Assembly (NCBI GenBank): GCA_900312665.1
Contig: ONZQ02000018.1
Coordinates: forward strand, 210,264-274,263
From: Cephalotrichum gorgonifer
Lineage: Eukaryota; Ascomycota; Sordariomycetes; Microascales; Microascaceae
Length of the DNA stretch: 64,000 nt
Reading direction: 5' to 3'
Shown: positions 44,258-52,747 of the stretch, one piece after another
How the letters are laid out: the number at the start of each line of letters is the position of its first letter
How positions within the stretch are numbered: the first letter of the stretch is position 1
The notes under the pieces: generated by a model
Database searches by the model: none
What the model saw: only the letters and a program-made list of their open reading frames with translations
What the model was told of the DNA's origin: nothing
Made by a program: the position numbers and the translations under genes

Positions 44258-45357
44258 TCACACACCACCTGTGTACAGCTTTCCGCCCGCTTCAATATCG
44301 AATTCCATGGCCTCTCTCAACCCACAAACCTCGAACATGCTCTTCGGAGACATATCGAATTCCGCCCTTACCGCCTCATTCCCTTCCCCTTTCAAAGACC
44401 TAGCTGCCCTAGAAACGGCCCCGTAAACAGGTGCAAGCGCAAACCCGGGATAGATGGCGATCCTGAACCCCAGATCCGCCGCCTCTTTCGGCGAAAGCTC
44501 GGGGGAGATCCCCCCGGGAACGCAATTAAACAGCACCGGTGTTGGCTTAAGCTCCTCACATATTCGCCTCCCCTCCTCCGCCGACCTCACTCCTTCTAGA
44601 AATGCCACGTCCGCGCCTAGAGCTATTGCCTTCTTGAGCCGGTCGCGGGCCATTTCGTAGCCCAGGGACTGGAGGGCGTCGGTACGGGCGATTATAACAA
44701 TGTCGCCGGGCCCATTCCGCCGCGCCATGACGGCGGCTTTTATCCGGGCGAGAAATTCATCCTCCTCGACGAGCTGTTTGTTGAGCAGGTGACCGCAGCG
44801 TTTGGTAGTGACCTGGTCTTCAAGATGAAGGGCGGAGACCCCGGCGCGTATGTATTCTGTGACTGTTCGTCCGACCATCAATGGCCCTAGGGAAGTGTTA
44901 GGAAGCGGAACGGAGACCATGAACGATAGTTTGTAGAAAACGGGGGGAAAAGAAGACACACCTCCGTAGCCAGTGTCTGCGTCCGCTATGAGAGGAACGG
45001 AGTGATCGAGAGAGGCTATCATTCCCGCCGTATCTCTCATGTCGTTTAGGGTTGCGACGCCAAGATCGGGCATCCCCAGTCGGGACATTGTGACTCCCGC
45101 TCCGGTCTTCAGATTGATCAGTGTTTCGTTGGTCGCAGAGCACGTGGTGGATGAAAATAACATACCATGTACAAGCAATCAAAACCCTCCCTCAGGGCAA
45201 TCCTGGCCGTTAGGCCGTCGTAAACTCCCGGACACACAATAATATTGCCACTAGCGAGGAGCGCGCGCAACTTCGCGGCAGGTGAAGGAGGGGCATCATT
45301 GTCTCGATGTTGCTCCATGTCAAGTTCAGACGCAATCGCTGCAAGGGTTCGGTTCAT
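44258..45357 (-). CDS. Isocitrate lyase/PEP mutase-family lyase (methylisocitrate-lyase-like)
   Basis: Three exons (45357-45166, 45106-44962, 44886-44258) give 321 residues, the size of bacterial PrpB-type enzymes and of fungal oxaloacetate acetylhydrolase, and much shorter than mitochondrial fungal isocitrate lyases. An ATG at 45318 is an alternative start. The fold is complete: VCPGVYDGLTARIA (residues 41-54), the metal-binding DADTGYGG from residue 106, LHLEDQV and the lyase signature KRCGH at 141-145 with catalytic Cys143. Next come IIARTDAL and AFLEGV. The KRCGH motif marks C-C bond lyases rather than phosphonate mutases. Candidate substrates are 2-methylisocitrate, dimethylmalate or a related alkylmalate, with oxaloacetate also possible. 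No mitochondrial or peroxisomal signal is seen. It is divergent from the hydro-lyase gene. Confidence 0.9.
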
Positions 45358-45505
45358 ACGACTAACCAGGTATGCCGTTTTGTTGTTGTCTGTGCGCCCC
45401 CTTCGAAAGACTGCTGTTGATAGCTATGCCCTTGAATTGACTCTTAATTCGTGGTGGCATGCCTGGGCAAAAGAAGAGAGAAAGCTTATGGTGGCTTCGG
45501 TTTGC

Positions 45506-45514
45506 TCGGCGAAC
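45506..45514 (+). promoter_or_regulatory. TCGGCGAAC motif in the lyase / hydro-lyase divergent promoter
   Basis: The 9-mer lies about 150 bp before the lyase start and about 230 bp before the upstream candidate start of the hydro-lyase. CGG-rich sequence surrounds it, including an inverted CGG/CCG stretch CCGACTGTCCCCGATG. Confidence 0.4.
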
Positions 45515-45744
45515 GGTTAGCCGACTGTCCCCGATGTTCTCGGGCCGACATGTCGGCAGCCCACTAGCACAAGAGACATGGTGCCGTTCGATGCTGCGCT
45601 CCCGTCTTGGCCATCCGGTCAGTAGACGCCACATAGAACCAACCAGTATTTCTAGTTCTTCGTTTTCGAGGAGAGGGAGTATTGGTGTGTAATGCCGGCG
45701 ACACTCTCCCTTGCACTTTGACGCCGGTTTGTAATTCAGTCGCC

Positions 45745-46275
45745 ATGGGCGTCCTCGAGAACGTGCAGACGCCAGTTCGCTCCCCAAACAAGATGCTGGC
45801 CCCGTTGATCCTTGGCCTTGTCGAAGATATTCGGGGTCTCAGCCTAGGAGACCACAGCTTTGGTGAGCATTGGTGTGAGTAAACAAGTCTTCGCGCAGCC
45901 CAAGGATAGGCAACTGACCAGAAATCACCACGAAAGCAAGCCAAGGCTCGCCTTCGGACATTATTGAGGAAATCAGCCGCCCGTTGCAAACACTTGGATA
46001 TACGAGAGAGGCGGAAGCTCTTCGAAATGTCATCCAGATCTGCCAGACCTCCTCAAATCACGGAGGTCTCCTCCCCAGCGAAAGTGATGGACCCGCCGAA
46101 GTGTTTGGGTCGGAAATCACATTTCTAGTCTCAGCTTGTGCGTACAAGCAGACAGTAGCCCCGGCTTATAGCATTTTTGCTAACACCCGATCAAGGGCTT
46201 GAATCACTCAACTCAGAGGACCGGGCAGCGCACCAGATCGTCCCGTCTCCCACGCGCCCTGCCAACCGCCGACCC
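45745..46275 (+). other. Possible N-terminal extension exons of the hydro-lyase
   Basis: Three segments (45745-45862, 45922-46137, 46196-46275) can be spliced with GTGAGC and GTGCGT donors and CAG and AAG acceptors. They run in frame into the ATG at 46276 and would add 138 residues beginning MGVLENVQTPVRSPNKML. The peptide contains helical, family-less sequence (IIEEISRPLQTLGYTREAEALRNVIQ). Alternatives are that it is a 5' leader, or a separate small gene ending at the TGA near 46201. All junctions keep phase, which is suggestive, but I recognise no domain. Confidence 0.35.
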
Positions 46276-48840
46276 ATGACATTGACAGAGAAGATATTCG
46301 CCATGCACGACATCGGGCGTAGAGGCGTGGTATGCCCCGGCGAGACTATCCGTGTATCAGTCGACTGGATCATGGCGTCGGAGGCGTCGTGGAGTGTAAG
46401 TAGGGCCCCCCGGTGAATTGGATCACCTGTTCGTTTGCACAGTTCTCACACCGTTTGTAAAATCAAGGGCATGGAGAGGACGTACAATCAACTCGGAAAA
46501 CCCGGGATATTTCGGAATGACAGGTTTTGGCTCGCTGGAGACCACGTCGTTGATCCTCGCGTGAGGGATCACCCGACCGTTAAGCGGCTCATTGACTCGT
46601 CGGAACGCGCCAAGAAGGTCTTTAAAATGACCGAGTACCAGGGCATGAATGTAAGTAACACGTGCCGCCGCGGGTTCCGCCACGAGTAACGGATATGTCT
46701 GACCTGGACAAAATGGGGTATTAGTACACAATCATGCACACAGAGTTCTACCGTGAACGGGCCCAGCCAGGGTCACTGGTTATCGGATCCGATTCGCATA
46801 CTTGCTCTTCCGGTGCTGTCGGGTGCCTTGCCATTGGCCTCGGGGCAGCAGATGTGACGATGGCCCTCGTCACCGGGGAGATCTGGTTCAAGGTCCCCGA
46901 GTGCATCAATATCAAGCTCGTGGGCCAGCCATCAAGAGGCATCGGCGGGAAAGACGTGATTCTTTTCATTCTCCAGCAACTGAGACGGAATACCGTTGCT
47001 TCCGAGAGAGTAGTGGAGTATACCGGGCCAGGACTGGAGTATCTGTCACTCGACGCTCGCTTCGCAATCGCCAACATGACTACGGTTTGTTTACCGGCCC
47101 ATATGCTATACGGCGGAAGAAACTCCACATTCGCCGAGATTTCTTTCAGCACTAACAGGCTCCGTAGGAATTCGGCGGGATCACAGGCATCTTCGTCCCG
47201 GACGCAATAACCTCCACGTTCATCAACTCTCGGAGGCTACCACGACACAAAAACGCATCCAACTACTTCCGCCCCGACGAACACGCCACCTACGTGGAGA
47301 CGCACACCATCGACCTCTCTCAGGCCCATTCCTTCGTTGCCAAGTACCCGAACCCGGACGATGTTGTCTCGGTGGCCGAGATGGCAACGACAGCGCTCGA
47401 CGGGTGCTTCATCGGCGCATGTACCACCGCAGAGGAGGACTTAATTCTCGGTGCACTGGTTCTCGAGCAGGGGCTGAAGAAGGGGCTCGTACCGGTCGCG
47501 CACGGGAAGCGCAAGGTGGTGCCCGGGTCGCGCCCGATCCTCGACATGCTCCGCAAGACGGGGCTCGCTGGTATATACGAGGATGCCGGGTTTGAGATTG
47601 GCGTTCCCGGGTGTAGCTACTGCGTCGGCATGTCGGCGGATAAGGCTGGCCCGGGCGAGGTTTGGCTCTCGTCCCAAAATCGTAATTTCGAAAATCGAAT
47701 GGGCACAGGTAAGCGCCTCAGCGGTCAGAAACATGGCCAAGGAACGAATGGCCTCTTTCCTTCCTGCATTGCAAAGGCTGACACCTCTTTGGCGGAGGGG
47801 GACAGGATCAATCGGCAACCTTGCCTCGGCGGCTACAGTCGCGGCATCCTCGTTTGATATGAAGATTACTGACCCCCAGCCACTCATCGACCTCATCGAC
47901 CAAGTAAGATGGGACCAACTGAAGGGCCGCGGATCCCTTCGTTCAGTGACACCCAGGGGCTCCGAGCCTCGCTACGTTGAACCATGCGGACTTGATAATG
48001 ACCACCGCGATACCCCCGGTGTAGGGACAACTTTATCGTCTAGTGGCCCTTCGCCTAACGGCCCGCTGTCATTTCAGGAGGGTGAAGAGATCATATCGGG
48101 AAAGGTTAACCGCCTGGGCGACTTCATTGACACCGACGCGGTAAGTTCTAGAGAAGTCGTTGTATTGGTTGGTATTCCAGGCTAATGAAGATAAAAAAAA
48201 TCGATCGCAGCTCGCACCCGCGCAGTTTTTGGTCGACGCGAAATCAAACGAGGAGCTAGGGACACACTGCCTCGAATACACTCACCCCGAATTTAGATCT
48301 CGCGTGGCCGAAGGTTTCAACATCGTCGTGGCGGGCACTGGCTTCGGCTGTGGCTCGTCCCGGGAACAGGCCGTCCTGGCTCTCCTAGGTAAGCAACCGT
48401 GATTAAATTAGGATTGTGTAGACAGGACTAACACAGCGTTTTCTTTTCCGTGCGGCGTAGGATGCGGCGTGAAATGCGTCATCGCGCGGTCCTTCGCCTT
48501 CATCTATAGCCGTAACCAGCCCAACTTTGGCCTTCTCGGGATAACCGTCACCGAGGATGAGTTCTTCGCTGCAGCAAAAGACGGGGACGACATCTCGGTG
48601 GATCTAGCTAGGAATGTCATCGTCGTGGGTGGTGTAGAATTCGGCTTTGAGCTTAGCAGGATAGAGAAGGAATTGATTGGCCTCGGAGGGATAAGCCCGG
48701 CGTTCATGAAATTTGGGAAGCAGCTGTTCCAGGAGCTTTGCTCGACTCCCCCTGCTCTTCGGAATGGCCGGATGCTGCGGAACCACGAGCCAAAGGGAAC
48801 AGTCGGCGGCTGCTCATCCGCAACGGGCCTTCAATGGTGA
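46276..48840 (+). CDS. Aconitase/LeuCD-family hydro-lyase, fused large and small domains
   Basis: Exons 46276-46395, 46468-46650, 46725-47084, 47168-47708, 47806-48140 (possible in-frame intron after 47903), 48211-48388 and 48461-48840 give about 698 residues. The large domain begins MTLTEKIFAMHDIG and contains GSDSHTCSSGAVGCLAIGLG. The three Fe-S Cys are present: one in IGACTTAEEDL and two in GCSYCVGM, followed by LSSQNRNFENRMG and NLASAATVAASSF. The swivel domain reads GKVNRLGDFIDTDA, then GFGCGSSREQAVLALLG and FGLLGI. It is a [4Fe-4S] hydro-lyase that adds or removes water on an unsaturated carboxylate. It is distinct from mitochondrial aconitase and resembles 3-isopropylmalate dehydratase and the dimethylmaleate hydratase type. 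No clear mitochondrial leader is seen. The 47904-48086 segment is open and treated as a coding linker. Confidence 0.9.
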
Positions 48841-49455
48841 GAGGGTTGTACATGTAGCATACTTTGTGCAAACCTGATTCTGGGGTCGTCATGGAGGTGA
48901 GGCGACGGCGTGTCTTGCAGGCACTCTGTGGTAGAGAGAAATCTGCCAGACCGGAGCCGAAGAGAATTGTTTCGTCAGTAGTTTTATTATATTTGTAAAT
49001 AGCGCCCGCCTATTCTCTCGGATACCTGGGTACTGCCTGGTGTATCCGAAAATACCAGGCATGTATTTACTAATATTGCCACATTAGTTGCCCAGGGAAT
49101 TTCCTAGTCTAGGATTAGAAGGAGAGGGATACTCGATTTGGACCTAGTCCGACGGCCAGACTAGTAATAATGGGAAATAGGAAACCATACCTCGCCACCC
49201 TGGTCATGGATAGAGGTATTCTCTCGTACCTTGTGCGGGGTAGTAGTAATACTAGTAGTTTCTTAGCTCAAGCTAATGGACCTGCAGCATCCGTCAACTT
49301 CTTCCTCCCCAAATGGCCCAAACAACACTCAGGCGAGCGCGGGAGTAGTACATACAGTATCTTCCTTGACTACCTTGCTTACCGCGCCACCCCTTCCGTT
49401 CAGCCTTATTTCGCAATACCAATACTTAAGACCATGCGGATGTCTCAGTCCCCAA
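48841..49455. other. Promoter region of the cluster Zn2Cys6 factor
   Basis: About 600 bp between the hydro-lyase stop and the next start. I see no gene. It holds the inverted repeat at 49018-49049. Confidence 0.5.
49018..49049. promoter_or_regulatory. Inverted repeat TCGGATAC-N16-GTATCCGA
   Basis: Perfect 8-bp arms, each with a CGG triplet, flank a 16-base spacer about 410 bp before the Zn2Cys6 start. It could be an autoregulatory site. Not tested. Confidence 0.35.
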
Positions 49456-51797
49456 ATGCCACCGCAACGGAGACGTAAGGCGTGCCACGAGTGTAGGCAA
49501 CAAAAGGTAGCTAGCTCCCCACAACAGAATGCGAACCCCCGAACGGGCCCCTTACTCACCACTCACACCACCTCTAGATACGCTGCGACGCAGAGCCACC
49601 CGATGTGTGCACCCGGTGCCGCCGCATGGGGCTCGTATGCACCCTAGCATCGAATCCCCACGTCCGACGAACAAAGGCCCAGCTTCAACAAGAACTCGAT
49701 AGGTTGAGCAGCGGGGAGCCGATCCAGACTCTTTCTCCACATCAATGTAGTCCGGACTCGCACTCACTCAATCCCCCGTCGTCTTTTGACGTCCAGAATA
49801 CGCGTGTAGACGCCGAGATGTCCCTGGCATCTGCGAGACCTCCGACGTTTAGCATCTCGCCGTCCGCTGGAGCCGGCGCGCCGGCGGAGGTATCGGGCGA
49901 GGACGGCTGTTCCTCGAGATCTCTAGACGGACAAGAATTCCACAGCCAGAAGATATGGGACTGTTTTACAATGTATGAATCCCTCCCCCCCCCCGACCGC
50001 GTACCCATCCGCGACGCGACGCGAAATGAAATGCGTTCAGATCTCATGAAATTTGCAAGATTCTTCGAGTCCTATGCCCATCACCTGCCAATACTAGACG
50101 CCTCCCTCACGCCTAACCAATACTACGACCTGTCTCCGTTTCTCTTCTGGGCCATTGTATTCGTCGGCAGCCGCCACTACGAGCGCGACCCGACGCTCCT
50201 CGGCATTCTCGCCGTACGAATCAACGCCCTCGCACTACGATCCCTCGAGAGCCGCTCGAACCCCATACAGACGATCCACGGCCTGCTGATGCTGTGCCTC
50301 TGGCCGGTCCCCACTAATACCATGCACAAGGACATCAGCCACGTGCTCTGCGGCGCAGCACTGCATCTCGCCATGCAGACGGGGTTGCACGTCGCACATT
50401 CAGGCCAGGACTTTGCGAGGACGAAGCTGGACTCCGGTCGGTCCCAGACAATCTCGAGAGCCCATTTGTGGGTTCACTGCGTGATGATATGCCACAGGTA
50501 TAGTCCTCGTTCCCGTTTTTCAGGCTAGTTTCTCCCCATCTGCCGAATGATATCTAATACGGCCCTCTCCGCTATAGCACAAGCCTGCGCGAAGGTATAA
50601 TACCCCTGATGCTAGGAAGTTCGGCTACCATCGGGCTTGAGAAATACGATATCTTCTCAGAGCTTCCGCACGATGTCCGTCTCCGATGGAAAGTGCATGA
50701 GATCATGGTGACCTCGACGGCCGCCATCACCAGAGCACTTGAAGCCACGATGCCAAATTGCCACAATGCTGCTCTGAGTCCACATATCAGCTTTTTCAGC
50801 TCGCATTTTTTGGACCTACTCAGCCAATGTCGTAGCAAGTTAGGTTAGACAGCCCCCAGCCAACTCCACCAAAGCAAAGGGAAAGAAAACAAAACCACAC
50901 AAGTCAACCCAACCCAACACCTGAGGAGCTCTCAAACTAATACTCAAGGACCTGTAGATACTCTCTATGTGACCTGCTGCCACCTCTACCTCCTCGCCTA
51001 CCACTTCCTCGAAGAGCCGTCCGCGGCCCGATCTTCCGGCCTCCTCTGTCTCTACGACACAGCCTGCACCGCTATTCAAACCGCTACATCTGACGACCAA
51101 ATGGCCGACTTCGTCCCCACCTGCCCCATCGCCCTCGATAGGTACATATCCCTTGCCGCGTTCTCCATCCTCAAAATTATCCGGAGTCCCCTCGCGGAAC
51201 ATATCGATGTAGACGCGGGCGAACGGGCATACTTCTCCGTGATTCGCTTCAACAGACGGGTATCTCTACAAAATGATGATTTAGGAGCCAGAGCCGCAGC
51301 GATTTTCAGTCAGCTGTGGACGAGCAGTCGGATATTCAGGGGTGCGAACGGACAGGTCGAGAGTCTCAGGAGTCGGATCAGAAGTCGTTTGGCGATGAGC
51401 GTTGTCTTTGACTGTTTCTGGTGGTGGAGGGAGGAGTTTGGGGGACAGCCGAGCCCGTATGCTGAGGATGCGAATGAATCCCCCGAGGAAGGTGAGTATG
51501 CTGCCTTGAGAGAGACAGAGACTGTTTCTCGTCGGTCACTGGGGCTTGTACTTGCTTTTTATTTACGTTTTTCATTACTTTTTTGAAGTTACTGACGATC
51601 TTCTGTCAGGCATCGAAACGAACGGTGGGTTACATACCCCTGGATCAGCGGGGGGCCTGCCAACGGACGAATCGCTTCTGAACAATAATATAGTGATTTT
51701 CGCCGACGAAACCTTCCCTGACTACGACTGGGCTGCCAACTTCGATTTCTCCGGCTTGAACTGGCCTCAAGATTCCTTCCCTGGTCCTTTGGCGTAG
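49456..51797 (+). CDS. Zn2Cys6 transcription factor of the organic-acid cluster
   Basis: Five exons (49456-49506, 49578-50497, 50578-50843, 50949-51491, 51610-51797) sum to 655 residues. The zinc cluster is split by intron 1: KACHECRQQK | IRCDAEPPDVCTRCRRMGLVC, giving C-X2-C-X6-C-X7-C-X2-C-X6-C. A helical segment (AQLQQELDRLSSG) follows as the probable dimerisation region. The middle domain contains LDASLTPNQYYDLSPFLFWAIVFVGSRHY and GLLMLCLWPVPTNTMHKDISHVLCGAALHLAMQTGLH, the usual fungal factor core. The acidic C-terminus (DETFPDYDWAANFDFSGLNWPQDSF) resembles an activation domain. It lies inside the enzyme cluster on the same strand as the hydro-lyase and the PrpF-PrpD fusion, so it is the obvious candidate regulator (inference). 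Confidence 0.93.
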
Positions 51798-52747
51798 GTC
51801 ATGCGTTTATATTCAAGCGGCACGCCTATCTGTCTGGTGGCACGACAACTAGCAGTCGCCCATGGGCAACGATCTCATACTGGTTGACGCAAAACGAGGA
51901 TTGTAACACAGAGTACTCTATGTATATTAATAACACAGTCGTAGAGCCATCCTTTACCTCGCAGAAAATAAATTCTTTTCAAGGTCGATATGCCGTATTA
52001 ACACATTGTAGACGGATATTATCGTTCCCCTGATCCTTCCATTGCCTACAATCCTTTAAAGTCGAACTTGGCGGCCATGTAGGCTAAGAAGGGCGCATAA
52101 TATCGCTCCTGGTGTCTGGCTCTGCCGTATAAGTTAAGTACATACCCACATATAATCTTGCCAGACCGGCTTTTGGCCCCTGAAAAGCTCCTATCCTTGC
52201 ATTTACGCTTACTCGCTCACGAAAGTATTTCCTCAGTCAGCGACGACATTGGCTAGGCAAGAACAATGAAACTTGCCAATTGAACAGTGACCCAATCTAC
52301 GGCCTGAGATCCTGTTCCCACTTCAATCTGCAGCTGCGATGTCCTGCCGATAGACACGGGGATTGTGGAAACCCCTATTTAGAGACAAGGACAGTACTGG
52401 GGGCTGGTTCTTCTGTGGTTGGGTCAGACGGGCATGTAGCTTTGCCGAGATTCGGCGAACCTCGTCCAACTCTAAAACTGCACCCCATGTCTTGCCGAAC
52501 TTGGTCGGCCAATCCGACCCACATTTTTCATTCGAGGAGGGTGATCTCGGCCTGTGTATCATGCTACCGAGCTTGGTCCGATGCAACCCCCGGATATGGG
52601 GTAAATATGGGGGAAACCAGGCAACGTAAAACCCTGACCCAATCCTGGTAAATGGCCATATGCTACCCCGGATCGTCTCAATGCATCAATAACCCGCAGC
52701 TTCCAAGAGCATCGCCTCCCTCACTCGTCTTCATAACCATCAAGACC
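51798..52747. other. Promoter region of the PrpF-PrpD fusion gene
   Basis: About 950 bp. I see no gene. It includes the TCGGCGAAC motif at 52452-52460 and a nearby TTGCCGAACTTGGTCGGCC. Confidence 0.55.
52452..52460 (+). promoter_or_regulatory. TCGGCGAAC motif before the fusion gene
   Basis: The 9-mer sits about 290 bp before the ATG in the context TTTGCCGAGATTCGGCGAAC. A second CCGAAC..TCGG pair follows about 50 bp downstream. Confidence 0.4.
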
